A DNA stretch of 64,000 nucleotides from Celeribacter sp. HF31. Its GTDB lineage: Bacteria > Pseudomonadota > Alphaproteobacteria > Rhodobacterales > Rhodobacteraceae. Below, piece by piece: positions 17,402-26,388 of the stretch. The stretch is taken from assembly GCF_011806455.1 (NCBI RefSeq), contig NZ_JAATOT010000001.1:496001-560000 (forward strand), read 5' to 3'. The translations under genes were made by a program, and so were the position numbers. How positions within the stretch are numbered: position 1 is the first letter of the stretch; every line of letters begins with the position of its first letter. Under the pieces are notes generated by a model. The model was given only the letters and a program-made list of their open reading frames with translations, made no database searches and was not told where the DNA came from.

Positions 17402-17854
17402 TCACAGCGTCAGGCAAAAGTCGCAGTCGCCATCACCTGTCACCATGCCCCGCGGCTCCAGTTTTCCGATCCGCTCGCCGTCAAAGGTATAATAGGCTTT
17501 GATTTGCTGCGACTGTGTGGCGTAGGCGCCGTTGCTGCCATGTTCCAGAATGGCCACAAACCCCGTCGAAGGGTGTGCGGGAAAGAGCGCCGCGGCGCTG
17601 GCGGCTTCCTGGCTGGTCCATTTGCAATGGGTGATGCGGTCGATCTCGGCGGCGAGCGCGTCGATCTGACTGCGCACGTCCAGGGCGTCGGGGTCGAAGA
17701 GCGGTTCCGGCGAGGTGATCAGCATGGCGACACGGGTCTTGCCGTCGCGCGGGTCATAGATTTTCGAAAACTGCGGCGGATGCCAATGGTCTGACACGAG
17801 GGTCGCCATGGGCGGTTCCCCGGTGTCTCGTGATTTGAAGAAAAACGCCAACAT
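17402..17854 (-). CDS. Unknown conserved-looking protein
   Basis: A 150-residue soluble protein I do not recognise. It has an acidic N-terminal half, a WTSQEAASAAALFP segment and a C-terminal pair of Cys in CDFCLTL. Base composition matches its neighbours, and the stop lies two bases from the stop of the converging GNAT-like gene. The CxxC tail could bind metal, which is speculation. Confidence 0.6.
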   Translation of the reverse strand: MLAFFFKSRDTGEPPMATLVSDHWHPPQFSKIYDPRDGKTRVAMLITSPEPLFDPDALDVRSQIDALAAEIDRITHCKWTSQEAASAAALFPAHPSTGFVAILEHGSNGAYATQSQQIKAYYTFDGERIGKLEPRGMVTGDGDCDFCLTL

Positions 17855-17993
17855 CTGACTGCTCCTGATCGCTTGAGATCAAACTACCGCGGGAATGGGC
17901 ATAAACCGTGTCCGGTTCGAGGCGAAAGGTGCCCAATGTCTTAAACGGTTAATGGCGGATCAAATCCGGGCTGGCGAGAGGTCTGCATGAAAA

Positions 17994-18017
17994 AGGCCCC
18001 GCATTTCTGCGAGGCCT
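17994..18017 (-). terminator. Intrinsic terminator after ctaD
   Basis: AGGCCCCGCA (17994-18003) pairs, with one mismatch, with TGCGAGGCCT (18008-18017). On the minus strand five T follow. It lies 25 bases past the ctaD stop. Confidence 0.75.
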
Positions 18018-18041
18018 CTCTCGATCAGGTTGAACACTGGC

Positions 18042-19733
18042 TTAGTGCGAATGCTGGTGATCCCAGTCTTCGCGCTTCGGCAGCGTTTCGAACGTGTGCT
18101 CCGGCGGCGGGGAGGGCAGGGTCCACTCCAGCGTGTCGGCATATTCGTTCCAGTAGTTGTTCTCGGTCACGCGACGGCCCGCAAAGAGCGTGTAGAACAC
18201 AATGCCGATGAACAGGATGAAGGAGGCGAAGGACAAAAGCGCACCGTAAGAGGAGACTTTGTTCCACATCGCGAAGGCTTCCGGATAGTCGATGTAACGA
18301 CGCGGCATGCCCTGACGGCCCAAGAAGTGCTGCGGGAAGAAGGTCAGGTTCACACCGATGAAGAACATCCAGAAGTGCAGCTTGCCCGCCCATTCCGGAT
18401 ATTGCCGACCCGACATCTTGCCGATGTAGAAATAGATCCCGGCAAAGATGGTAAAGGCCGCCCCCATGGACATGGTGTAGTGGAAGTGCGCCACGACGTA
18501 ATAGGTGTCGTGATAGGCCCGGTCCACGCCCGCCTGAGACAGCACGATGCCGGTCACACCACCGATGGTGAAGAGGATCAGGAAGCCGAACGCGAAAAGC
18601 ATCGGCGTCTTGAACTCGATGGAGCCGCCCCACATGGTGGCGATCCAGGAGAAGATTTTCACACCCGTCGGCACGGCGATGACCATGGTGGCCATCATGA
18701 AGTAGCTCTGCTGCGTCAGAGACAGACCCACGGTGTACATGTGGTGCGCCCAGACGACAAAGCCCAGAACCCCGATCGCGATCAGCGCCCAGACCATCGG
18801 CAGGTAACCGAACACCGGCTTGCGCGAGAAGGTGGCGATGATGTGCGAGACAAGGCCAAAGCCCGGCAGGATCACGATGTACACTTCCGGGTGGCCGAAG
18901 AACCACAGGATATGTTGATAGAGGATCGGGTCACCGCCGCCAGCCGGCTGAAAGAACGACGTGCCAAAGTTGCGGTCGGTCAAAAGCATGGTGATCGCGC
19001 CCGCCAGAACCGGCAGGGACAAAAGGATCAGCCAGGAGGTGACAAAGATCGACCAGGCAAAGAGCGGCACTTTGAACATGGTCATGCCCGGCGCGCGCAT
19101 ATTCAGCATCGTGGTGATCATATTGATCGCGCCAAGGATCGACGAGGCGCCCGAGACGTGCACCGCAAAGATCGCCAGATCCATCGAATAACCGCCCTCG
19201 GCGGTCGACAGCGGCGGGTAGAGCACCCAGCCCACGCCGGACCCGGCCTGGTTGTTGCCGCCCGGCGCCAAAAGCGAGGCCACCCCAAGCGCCACACCAC
19301 AGACATAGAGCCAGTAGGACAGGTTGTTGAGACGCGGAAACGCCATATCCGGCGCGCCGATTTGCAGCGGCATGAAATAGTTGCCGAAACCGCCGAACAG
19401 CGCCGGGATAACGACGAAGAACATCATCAAGACGCCGTGATAGGTGATCATCACGTTCCACAGATGCCCGTTCGGGTCACAGTTTTCGGCGCCAAAGCCC
19501 GAAATCAGACGCGCGGCGGATTCGCCGGCCTCATTGAGACACATGAACTGAACGCCGGGTTCCATGAGCTCAAGGCGCATGTAGACGGTGAAACAGACCG
19601 AGATGAACCCCACGACGGCGGCCGTGAAGAGATACAAAATCCCGATGTCTTTATGGTTGGTGGACAGGAACCAACGGGTGAAAAACCCCCGGTTGTCCTC
19701 ATGTTCATGCCCGTGAACGGCTGCGTCTGCCAT
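18042..19733 (-). CDS. ctaD: Cytochrome c oxidase subunit I (aa3 type)
   Basis: The catalytic subunit of the inner-membrane aa3 oxidase, 563 residues, with about 12 helices. Heme and copper ligands are visible: TYHGVLMM (heme a), [14 protein letters not shown] with the cross-linked His-Tyr pair, HHMYTVG (CuB) and [12 protein letters not shown] (heme a3 and heme a). The N-terminal STNHKDIG is typical. No other oxidase subunit is adjacent, so it is a lone ctaD as in Rhodobacter and Paracoccus. The frame opens with [14 protein letters not shown]. Confidence 0.98.
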   Translation of the reverse strand: MADAAVHGHEHEDNRGFFTRWFLSTNHKDIGILYLFTAAVVGFISVCFTVYMRLELMEPGVQFMCLNEAGESAARLISGFGAENCDPNGHLWNVMITYHGVLMMFFVVIPALFGGFGNYFMPLQIGAPDMAFPRLNNLSYWLYVCGVALGVASLLAPGGNNQAGSGVGWVLYPPLSTAEGGYSMDLAIFAVHVSGASSILGAINMITTMLNMRAPGMTMFKVPLFAWSIFVTSWLILLSLPVLAGAITMLLTDRNFGTSFFQPAGGGDPILYQHILWFFGHPEVYIVILPGFGLVSHIIATFSRKPVFGYLPMVWALIAIGVLGFVVWAHHMYTVGLSLTQQSYFMMATMVIAVPTGVKIFSWIATMWGGSIEFKTPMLFAFGFLILFTIGGVTGIVLSQAGVDRAYHDTYYVVAHFHYTMSMGAAFTIFAGIYFYIGKMSGRQYPEWAGKLHFWMFFIGVNLTFFPQHFLGRQGMPRRYIDYPEAFAMWNKVSSYGALLSFASFILFIGIVFYTLFAGRRVTENNYWNEYADTLEWTLPSPPPEHTFETLPKREDWDHQHSH

Positions 19734-20078
19734 GCGGTCCTCCCGACTAATGCGTGGTCATGCGTACAGTTTATGCGCGCGTTTGCTGCGTTTTTTGCGG
19801 TCTTTATGCGTCTTTCCGCCGCCCCCTTTTCGGGAGTCATATCGCGGAATTACCATTTGTCTTAGAGCTTCACGAAGACGAGAGCAATAATTTGGCGCAT
19901 TTTGTCGCAAGAAAAATGCGCATTCGGGGGTTGAAACTTTTGTTTTGGCTCATGTTGTGCGTCCTGAGCGTCCTGAGCGTCCTGAGCGTCCTGAGCGTCC
20001 TGAGCGTCCTGAGCGTCCCGCGCTTGCGGTGATTTCGGGCTTCGGAATAGGCTCGGATTTTAACTGGACCCTGATCTG
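19734..20078. other. ctaD / MFS divergent spacer
   Basis: 345 bases without a supported gene. It must carry the ctaD promoter on the minus strand and the MFS promoter on the plus strand. GCGCATTTTGTCGC and AAAAATGCGC (19896-19922) form a partial inverted repeat. The six-unit 9-bp array lies near its right end. An open frame (19754-20032) crosses the array and ends in Leu-Ser-Val repeats; I treat it as spurious. Confidence 0.5.
19963..20016. repeat. Six perfect 9-bp tandem repeats
   Basis: CCTGAGCGT is repeated six times without error (19963-20016), and a seventh decayed unit starts CCCGCGCTT. It ends 62 bases before the MFS start. Such arrays change copy number by slippage. Confidence 0.95.
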
Positions 20079-21335
20079 ATGCTGCACCTTGCCTTTCGCC
20101 GTTTCGTCTTTGCCAGCGGGTTGACCAATCTGGCGGACGGCGTGGCGACAGTGGCCTGGGCCTGGCTCACCTCTTTGCTGACACGTGATCCCTTGATCAT
20201 CGCATTGGTGCCGGTGGTGTTGCGCCTGCCGTGGTTTCTCTGTGCCGTTCCTGCGGGGATCGTGACGGATCGGGTGGACCGGCGCCGCTTGATCGTGGCG
20301 ATGGATGTGCTGCGCGCCTTGGCGTTCGGTGGCACGGCTTTGGCGATTTGGCTGGCTCTGCCCCTGGCGGAGCCGCCCGACATGGGCCTGTCCTCGCACG
20401 CGCTTTTCACCGTGCTGATCCTCGCGGCCTCTGTCGTGGGCGTCGCCGAAGTCTTTCGCGACAATGCCGCTCAGACCATGCTGCCAAGCCTCGTGGCGCA
20501 GGACGATCTGGAACGGGCCAACGGGCGGTTGTGGAGCGTCGAGATGGTTGGAAATGCCCTGATCGGTCCCGCTCTGGGTGCGTCTCTTTTGGCCTTCGCG
20601 CTGCCTTTACCGTTTTTTGTCAACGCTTTAGCCTATCTGTCTGCGATTGCCCTCGTGGCGGGGCTCAAGGGCGTGTTTCGCCCGAAACCCAACGGCCCCC
20701 GCAACTGGCGTCGGGAGTTGAAAGAGGGTTTCGCCTTTCTCAGAGACGCGCCGCTGCTGCGCGCGCTGGCCTGGATCACCGGTTTCTGGAATCTGTTCTT
20801 TCACATGGTTCTGATCGCGCTGGTGCTGCATGTGCAGGAAAACCTGGGCGTCGACGCGCAAGTCTACGGCCTGATCCTGACGGGCGGGGCCATCGGCGGT
20901 ATCTTGGGCAGTTGGAGCGGCGGCTGGGTCGTCGAGCGTCTCGGCGCGGCCAAAACGGCGCAAATCTCCCTCTTGGCCTCGGTGCCCGCCTTTTTGGCGA
21001 TCGCCTTCGTGCCGGGGCCTGTGTCTTTGGCGTTCACACTCGCGGTGTTCGAATTCATGGGCATTCTGTGGAACACCGTCTCGGTGTCCTACCGCCAACG
21101 CACCATTCCCGACGCGCTTTTGGGCCGGGTCAACAGCCTCTATCGCCTTCTGGCTTGGGGCATGATGCCGGTCGGGCTGTTATTGTCGGGCGTCCTCGTG
21201 CGGCTGTTCGATGGGATCGTGCCAAGAGAGACCGCGCTGATCCTGCCGTTTCTGGTGGCCTCACTCGGCGCACTTGTGCTTGGCGTTCTGGGCTGGCGGG
21301 TGCTCGGGCGCGGATTTGCTTCTGCCCCAAAATGA
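20079..21335 (+). CDS. MFS transporter, EntS-like (MFS_3)
   Basis: A 418-residue inner-membrane transporter with about 12 helices. The loop between helices 2 and 3 reads GIVTDRVDRRRLI, the MFS signature GxxxDRxGRR, and the second-half equivalent is GGWVVERLGAAK. Length and sequence fit the MFS_3/enterobactin-exporter-like group. The substrate is unknown. It is monocistronic and ends in a bidirectional terminator. Confidence 0.87.
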   Translation: MLHLAFRRFVFASGLTNLADGVATVAWAWLTSLLTRDPLIIALVPVVLRLPWFLCAVPAGIVTDRVDRRRLIVAMDVLRALAFGGTALAIWLALPLAEPPDMGLSSHALFTVLILAASVVGVAEVFRDNAAQTMLPSLVAQDDLERANGRLWSVEMVGNALIGPALGASLLAFALPLPFFVNALAYLSAIALVAGLKGVFRPKPNGPRNWRRELKEGFAFLRDAPLLRALAWITGFWNLFFHMVLIALVLHVQENLGVDAQVYGLILTGGAIGGILGSWSGGWVVERLGAAKTAQISLLASVPAFLAIAFVPGPVSLAFTLAVFEFMGILWNTVSVSYRQRTIPDALLGRVNSLYRLLAWGMMPVGLLLSGVLVRLFDGIVPRETALILPFLVASLGALVLGVLGWRVLGRGFASAPK

Positions 21336-21336
21336 A

Positions 21337-21364
21337 AAACGCCGCCCCGGTCGGAGCGGCGTTT
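21337..21364. terminator. Bidirectional terminator between MFS and cytochrome genes
   Basis: AAACGCCGC (21337-21345) pairs with GCGGCGTTT (21356-21364). It lies between convergent genes and serves both. Confidence 0.75.
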
Positions 21365-21386
21365 CATATGCTGTCAAAGCAGGCGT

Positions 21387-21851
21387 TTATTCGGACGCGG
21401 CTTCTTCCGCAGGAGCGTCCTCGGCCTCTTCGGCCATTTCAGGCGCCGGTGCCACGGAGGCGAGGAAAGCGACGATGTTCGACGCGTCCTTGATCTTGAA
21501 GGTCATTTTCGACCGGCCAGACCCACCATGGGTGTCGATGAAAGCGGTCGGGTCCTGGGCATATTCGACGATCAGCTCAGGTTCCCACACCATGCCGGTC
21601 TCACCCACGGCGATGATACCGTCGCCGTATTTGAACCCGTCGACAGAGGCCACCGGGCGGCCCACGACGCCATAAAGGTTCGGGCCGGTCTTGCCGCCAC
21701 GCACGATGGCTTCGCCCGCATCGTCCACGATCATGTGGCAGGCCTTGCATTTGTTGAATTCTTTCTCACCCTTGGCCGGGTCGCCTTCGGCAAAGGCTGC
21801 GGTGGAGGTTGCCATCAGGGCGGCGGCTGTGAAGGCAAAAAACGTGTTCAT
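21387..21851 (-). CDS. cycA: Cytochrome c-550/c2-type electron carrier
   Basis: A 154-residue periplasmic class I cytochrome c. The signal peptide ends AAFA|EGD (about residue 21). The heme site is CKACH within KGEKEFNKCKACHM, TGPNLYGVVGR is the conserved loop, and the axial Met is in SKMTFK. The sequence resembles Paracoccus cytochrome c-550. An acidic Ala/Glu tail follows the fold. It carries electrons from the bc1 complex to oxidases such as the ctaD product nearby. It may differ from the orthologue in detail, so the symbol is by resemblance. Confidence 0.88.
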   Translation of the reverse strand: MNTFFAFTAAALMATSTAAFAEGDPAKGEKEFNKCKACHMIVDDAGEAIVRGGKTGPNLYGVVGRPVASVDGFKYGDGIIAVGETGMVWEPELIVEYAQDPTAFIDTHGGSGRSKMTFKIKDASNIVAFLASVAPAPEMAEEAEDAPAEEAASE

Positions 21852-21989
21852 AAGGGTCTCTCTCCCGATTCATGTGTCCGAACCCAGAATACTGAGTTTG
21901 GCCGTTGTTACCAGCCCGGGCATCTCCTACTTTGATCTTACGCAAATGCCGAAGCGCGTTTGGACTTGATCGGGGCTTTCGCCGGCCGG

Positions 21990-22640
21990 TTATTCCCCGA
22001 AAACCGTCCCAAACGTCTGTTTCAACGCCATATCAACGTCTTCCATCGTCACCGGCAGGCCGAGATCGACCAAGGACGTCACCCCGTGTTCGCGAATGCC
22101 GCAGGGCACGATGCCGTCGAAATGCGTGAGATCCGGGTCCACATTGATGGACAGTCCGTGAAAAGACACCCATTTGCGGATGCGCAGCCCGATCGCGGCC
22201 ACCTTGTCCTCGGGTTTCTGACCCAGAGCTGTCAGCGGTTTGTCCTCGCGCACGACCCAGACGCCGACGCGACCTTCGCGGATCTCGCCCTTGATGTTGA
22301 ACTCCGCCAGCGCGGCGATCACCCAGGCTTCCATGTCCTGCACGAATTTGCGCACGTCACGCCCGCGTTTGCTCAGATCGAGCATCGCATAGGCCACGCG
22401 CTGGCCCGGACCGTGATAGGTATATTGCCCGCCGCGCTTGCTTTCATAGACCGGAAAGCGATCCGGATCGACAAGGTCCTCGCGTCGCGCAGAGGTGCCG
22501 GCCGTATAGAGCGGCGGATGTTCCACAAGCCAGATCAGTTCCTCGGCTTCGCCTTTGGCAATGGCCTCCGCGCGCGCCTCCATTTCGGCCACGGCCGTGT
22601 CGTAATCCGTCAACCCGTCAGAGATTCGCCACTCGACCAT
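21990..22640 (-). CDS. lipB: Octanoyltransferase
   Basis: LipB moves the octanoyl group from acyl-carrier protein to lipoyl domains, the first step of protein lipoylation in the cytoplasm. The protein has 216 residues. The substrate loop [12 protein letters not shown] (69-80), catalytic Lys146 in [17 protein letters not shown] and Cys180 in GIVPCGI are all present. The gene is alone here; lipA is not in the window. Confidence 0.96.
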   Translation of the reverse strand: MVEWRISDGLTDYDTAVAEMEARAEAIAKGEAEELIWLVEHPPLYTAGTSARREDLVDPDRFPVYESKRGGQYTYHGPGQRVAYAMLDLSKRGRDVRKFVQDMEAWVIAALAEFNIKGEIREGRVGVWVVREDKPLTALGQKPEDKVAAIGLRIRKWVSFHGLSINVDPDLTHFDGIVPCGIREHGVTSLVDLGLPVTMEDVDMALKQTFGTVFGE

Positions 22641-22851
22641 AATTCGCCCGTCCTTGCCTGTGTCCGTTGCTCTGACCTTGATCTAACGCGGCAGAGGTGC
22701 CGCGAAAAGGGGCAGGGGCTTTGCAATCTGGAAAATAAGGTCGGGTTTTCCATACTCCGTTGAGGATTTCTTTAGGATTTGGCCAAAAACCTCTCAGAAA
22801 CTCACGATCCGGTGATAGTCTTGAACATATGTATAAAGTGAGGGGGATCTC

Positions 22852-24216
22852 ATGCGTTTCAAACATCTCATCTCCGCGGCCCTGGCCTCTGCCCTGGTGC
22901 TCGGAACCACATCTCGTGTTCAGGCCGATGGCGGCGACTTCATTGCAGGGGCCGTGATCGGCGGCCTCTTGGGGGCGGCCAGCCAGCAACCGAAAAGAAA
23001 GACCACATCGACGCGAAGCTATCGCCCGCGTTTGCCCTCGACGCAGGAAGGCAAGGAAATTCAGGCCTCGCTCAATTATTTCGGCTTCAACGCGGGCTCC
23101 GTCGATGGCCAGTTGGGGCAAAAGACTCGCAACGCCGTGTCTTCCTATCAAGCCTATCTCGGCTATCCGGTGACCGGTCAGCTCACGCCCTTTGAACAGG
23201 AGCTGCTGATCTCGTCTTACAATCGCGCGCAGGCCGGGGGCATGCAAACGTCTCAACTTGTGGCCGCCAACCCCGACGGCACGCGCGGTCTTTTGAAGCA
23301 ATACCGGTCCGAGATGGCTTCTGGTGGCGCCACCATGGCGGGCGCGCCGATGATGGCCGCGCCGGGCACAACCGTCGTCGTGAACCCGGTGATGCCGCAA
23401 GGCCAAGGACTGGGGCAGGGCACGTTGACTGCCGCGGCACCTGCACCGACCGCACCTGCGGCCGGAGGCATGCCCGCTTTCGCCGCCGCCCAGCCGGAAG
23501 GTGCGATGCCGAGCTTCATGGGCAATGGCGCAACCGTGTCCTTGGCGTCGCATTGCAACAAGGTCTCCCTGATGACCAACACCAACGGCGGGTTCGTCAC
23601 CGAAGCCTCCATGTCCGATCCGAACCAGGCGCTGAACGAACAGTTCTGCCTGGCGCGCACCTATGCGATCAGCACCGGCGAGGATATGATTTCCAAGGTT
23701 CAGGGCTTTACCCCCGAACAAATCGCCCAGCAATGTCAGGGCTTTGCCCCCACTATGTCGTCGCAAGTCGCCGCCCTGTCGATCCAGCCGCGCGATCAGG
23801 TTTTGACCGACACCTCGGCTTTCGTGCTCAACTCCGGCATGTCTCCGGCGCAGCTGGCTTCGACCGCCAAAATCTGTCTCTCCGTCGGCTATCGCACGGA
23901 TGACATGGACGTGGCGCTGGCCTCGTCTCTGCTGCTCGTGGCCTTGGGTGAACGGGCTTACGGCGAGCTTTTGGGCCACCACCTGAGCCAAGGTGTCGGC
24001 GTCACCCGTCGCCCGGATCTGGCGCAGGCCTGGTATGGCGACAGCCTCTCCGCCATCGACGCCGGCATGCCCGCCGTCTTTGCGCCGGGTCAGCCCGAGC
24101 GTCAGGGCCTTCTGCGCAAGGCCTCCATGTCCTTGAGCGGCGCGGTGATCCCGCAACCGGCGCCAGTGGTGCCGACCTCCGCACCTGCGTTGCCGAGCTT
24201 TAGCGTGACGGAATAA
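22852..24216 (+). CDS. Exported peptidoglycan-binding-domain protein
   Basis: A 454-residue protein with a signal peptide (1-25, VQA|DGG). A short glycine-rich GAVIGGLLGAA segment is followed by a PG_binding_1 domain (about 63-110; IQASLNYFGFNAGSVDGQLGQKTRNAV). A long Ala/Pro/Met linker follows, then a helical C-terminal domain with several Cys. The role is probably structural or envelope related. The start is preceded by GTGAGGGGG. It ends in a strong terminator. Confidence 0.82.
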   Translation: MRFKHLISAALASALVLGTTSRVQADGGDFIAGAVIGGLLGAASQQPKRKTTSTRSYRPRLPSTQEGKEIQASLNYFGFNAGSVDGQLGQKTRNAVSSYQAYLGYPVTGQLTPFEQELLISSYNRAQAGGMQTSQLVAANPDGTRGLLKQYRSEMASGGATMAGAPMMAAPGTTVVVNPVMPQGQGLGQGTLTAAAPAPTAPAAGGMPAFAAAQPEGAMPSFMGNGATVSLASHCNKVSLMTNTNGGFVTEASMSDPNQALNEQFCLARTYAISTGEDMISKVQGFTPEQIAQQCQGFAPTMSSQVAALSIQPRDQVLTDTSAFVLNSGMSPAQLASTAKICLSVGYRTDDMDVALASSLLLVALGERAYGELLGHHLSQGVGVTRRPDLAQAWYGDSLSAIDAGMPAVFAPGQPERQGLLRKASMSLSGAVIPQPAPVVPTSAPALPSFSVTE

Positions 24217-24244
24217 GTCCCGAAGTATCTCGGGTTAATCTTCG

Positions 24245-24277
24245 AAGGCCGCCACGGGTTCTCCCCTGGCGGCCTTT
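24245..24277 (+). terminator. Intrinsic terminator
   Basis: AAGGCCGCCA (24245-24254) pairs with TGGCGGCCTT (24267-24276), followed by T-rich sequence. It lies 28 bases past the peptidoglycan-binding gene. Confidence 0.8.
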
Positions 24278-24410
24278 CTGATTTGCGGCTCTTCGGGGTG
24301 ACATTGGCACGGCCGCAAAGGTCATGTAAAAAAATCAGTCTGAGGGTCAATTTTCCTCTTTCCAACCACCGCGCGCTTCGCTACATAGCCCCTCACCAAG
24401 CCTAGACAGT

Positions 24411-24497
24411 GCGGTCGTGGCGGAATTGGTAGACGCGCAGCGTTGAGGTCGCTGTGGGGTAACTCCCGTGGAAGTTCGAGTCTTCTCGACCGCACCA
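24411..24497 (+). tRNA. tRNA-Leu (anticodon GAG)
   Basis: An 87-nucleotide class II tRNA with encoded CCA. Acceptor GCGGTCG pairs with CGACCGC, the anticodon stem CAGCG/CGCTG holds the loop TTGAGGT, the variable arm is TGGGGTAACTCCCG, and the T arm is GGAAG-TTCGAGT-CTTCT. It decodes CTC and CTT. Decayed similar sequences follow it. Confidence 0.96.
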
Positions 24498-24942
24498 TTT
24501 TAAATTGGCCTATCGCGCGGAGCGCTACTTGAGGCCAGTTTCGGTTCGAGAATTCTCCTCTCACCTGCACCATTGGTTCTTTGCGAAAGCGAAGATCCCG
24601 AAATCCTCCTAACGTTTTCATGCGGCAGTCGTTTTCGGCACGAAAACGATGCGAGCATATGGCCTAAGCTTTTAACTTCACCCGCAGCATTCTGAACTGC
24701 CCGAGTGCTTTCAGCGACTTGAGGCAGGTTTCGTTCGAAAATTATGTTCTTGTTTGAGCCAAAGGCTCTTCTGAGGGAAGGCAGTGGCAAAAGACCCAGT
24801 CTAAGCAGACATTCAGCCGAAACGATGAAAGCATTCCTTTACGGAAATTTTCATGAGAGGTCCGATCCGCAGGCTGGGCGATCTTCAGACTGTTCCTTCG
24901 GCGGATGTTGAGCCGAGGGCCCTCAAAAGCGGCTTGCGATCG
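24498..24942. other. Lower-GC spacer with decayed tRNA-Leu-like segments
   Basis: 445 bases without a gene. 24514-24572 resembles the last two thirds of the preceding tRNA-Leu (CTTGAGGC, GGTTCGAG, TTCTC, GCACCAT in the same order). 24712-24743 resembles that segment again (GACTTGAGGC, TTCGTTCGAAAATT). TCGTTTTC and GAAAACGA (24629-24649) form a hairpin. None of the copies can fold as a tRNA. The stretch reads as an old insertion junction at the tRNA. Confidence 0.55.
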
Positions 24943-25659
24943 TCAAGCGTTTTCAGGGCGTTTGGCGCGCGCGGCTTGCTTGGCCCTCGGGAAATGTTCG
25001 AGGAACCTTTTGATATAGTATTGTATGCTGTCTGCTTCTGACTGATCGAGGGTGGCCAGAGCGGTACGTTCATCGAGAAGGGTCCGCAAGAAGACCGCCT
25101 CGGCCTCGTGATGCGATCGATTCCTGCGGTGGGCGTAGGCGAGGGCAATCCGGTAAACAACGCGCGACTTATCCGATAGGCTGGACTCGATTGCTTGCTT
25201 GATCGCAGCAATCATACGTGGACCTTTTTCCCAGTTTGGGGCGTTCTCGAACCGTGCGGCAACTTCTTCTCTGGTGATCGCCTTTTCATATTTGAAAGCG
25301 GCGGTATGAATACATTCCCCGACCGGTGTCAGGATGTCTGAGAAAAGACTGAACGCAGAAATCGCAAAAGGAAGGGTGGCGTGCACATGGTCTTGATTGA
25401 GCACATATGACTCACCTAGGATCATTTGCGGCAAAAAGATTTCGAAGCAGGAGCGGGTCAGTTCCGGTGATTTCAGAACATCCAGACAGAGCACCTCGAT
25501 CGGTTCCTGAGAGGTGTAATCCCCAGTCATGAGATTCAACTTTTCGGAAAGGGCAACATCTGCGTGGGGCGTAAGGTTATGTGTGTGCAGATGCTGAAAG
25601 CTATCTCCAAGGGACAGGCCAGCCATGGACGGCTTTGCAGTCTTCTGAGATTTCATCAA
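24943..25659 (-). CDS. Orphan protein, possibly frameshifted at its N-terminus
   Basis: A 238-residue soluble protein I do not recognise. The sequence is helical with a basic C-terminal tail (KRFLEHFPRAKQAARAKRPENA, last 22 residues split here by description only). GC is lower than in surrounding genes. The only start in this frame is the TTG at 25659 (or the ATG next to it), with no good ribosome site. A better start, ATG 25696, opens a +1-shifted frame whose 25 or so residues look natural, then hits a stop at 25601. The gene probably suffered a frameshift. It lies in the islet behind tRNA-Leu. Confidence 0.55.
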   Translation of the reverse strand: MMKSQKTAKPSMAGLSLGDSFQHLHTHNLTPHADVALSEKLNLMTGDYTSQEPIEVLCLDVLKSPELTRSCFEIFLPQMILGESYVLNQDHVHATLPFAISAFSLFSDILTPVGECIHTAAFKYEKAITREEVAARFENAPNWEKGPRMIAAIKQAIESSLSDKSRVVYRIALAYAHRRNRSHHEAEAVFLRTLLDERTALATLDQSEADSIQYYIKRFLEHFPRAKQAARAKRPENA

Positions 25660-25696
25660 GAATAGAGGTCAAATCTTCAAACAAGTTTTGTGTCAT
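25601..25696 (-). pseudogene. Out-of-frame N-terminal segment of the orphan gene
   Basis: ATG at 25694-25696 opens 31 codons (MTQNLFEDLTSILDEISED, then CKAVHG), ending TAG at 25601-25603. GGAAAG lies six bases upstream. The first 25 residues look like an ordinary acidic helix, whereas the same DNA in the downstream frame reads as low-complexity basic sequence. Joining the frames near 25620 would give one protein of about 250 residues. This is a frameshift hypothesis, not proof. Confidence 0.4.
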
Positions 25697-25983
25697 AAGA
25701 GCTTTCCGTTCATGTCCTGAAAATACAACGATACGTGGAAGATTGATTGCGCAACATAGCGGCGGTTTCTGAGTGGAATTAAATCAGGGGGTGCAGGGTA
25801 AGCTCTTATTTTAAAATTGTTTTATACTTTTAGTTTGCGGATTTCTTTGGCGGCGGCGGTGTCAGAGGCACGCATGCCATGCACCCAGCCCAATGCCGCA
25901 TTGCGTGTTGGATCCAAGGCTTGAGGCCGCGTCTTTCACGTGCCATTTGACCCCCATCGATCACAAGACAATGGATTTTCAAA
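25660..25983. other. AT-rich spacer before the thioesterase gene
   Basis: 324 bases. The left end holds the out-of-frame start described for the orphan gene. 25780-25840 is strongly AT-rich (TTATTTTAAAATTG with TTTTATAC) and may be promoter DNA for either neighbour. Nothing else was recognised. Composition returns to the GC-rich norm after about 25850, which marks the right edge of the islet. Confidence 0.45.
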
Positions 25984-26385
25984 ATGTCAGACGCACATAC
26001 ACCGGAGGGCATGGAACTCACGCTGCGCACGCTCGCGATGCCGGCCGACACCAATGCCGCAGGCGATATTTTCGGCGGATGGGTGATGAGCCAGATGGAC
26101 CTCGCCGCCGCCATTCGCGCCAACGAGCGCTGCAACGGGCGCACGGTGACCATCGCGGCCAATGAGATCGTGTTCAAGAAGCCGGTGAAAGTCGGCGATA
26201 CGCTCTGCGTTTACACCGCCGTCGATCATGTCGGGCGCAGCTCCATGGTGATCCGGATCGAGGTCTGGGCCCGGCGGGCTTATACGGCGCAGCGCGAGCA
26301 TGTGACCGAGGCGCGGTTCACCATGGTGGCTGTCGATGCAGAGGGCAAACCGCGCGAAGTCGGCCCGGCGCCTGAGCACATGTAA
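25984..26385 (+). CDS. Acyl-CoA thioesterase, YciA type
   Basis: A 133-residue hotdog-fold thioesterase that hydrolyses acyl-CoA to the free acid and CoA in the cytoplasm. Diagnostic blocks are LRTLAMPADTNAAGDIFGGW (16-35), in which the Asn and Asp lie in the active site, and NEIVFKKPVKVGD. The length fits YciA. It stands alone, convergent with the FUSC gene, with three bases between the stops. Confidence 0.92.
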   Translation: MSDAHTPEGMELTLRTLAMPADTNAAGDIFGGWVMSQMDLAAAIRANERCNGRTVTIAANEIVFKKPVKVGDTLCVYTAVDHVGRSSMVIRIEVWARRAYTAQREHVTEARFTMVAVDAEGKPREVGPAPEHM

Positions 26386-26388
26386 ATC

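Noticed and set aside
19963-20016. CRISPR-like repeat array
   Set aside because: The units are 9 bp and adjoin without spacers, and no cas gene is near.
19754-20032. A 92-codon frame ending in Leu-Ser-Val repeats before the MFS gene
   Set aside because: The repeats come from the 9-bp DNA array, the start has no ribosome site and the rest shows no protein-like pattern.
21936-21950. TTGAT-CTTA-CGCAA as an FNR box before the cytochrome c gene
   Set aside because: Only the first half matches; the second half has two mismatches, so it is too weak to report as a site.
24514-24572. A second functional tRNA after tRNA-Leu
   Set aside because: The sequence keeps tRNA-like words but neither the T stem nor the acceptor can pair, so it is at most a remnant.
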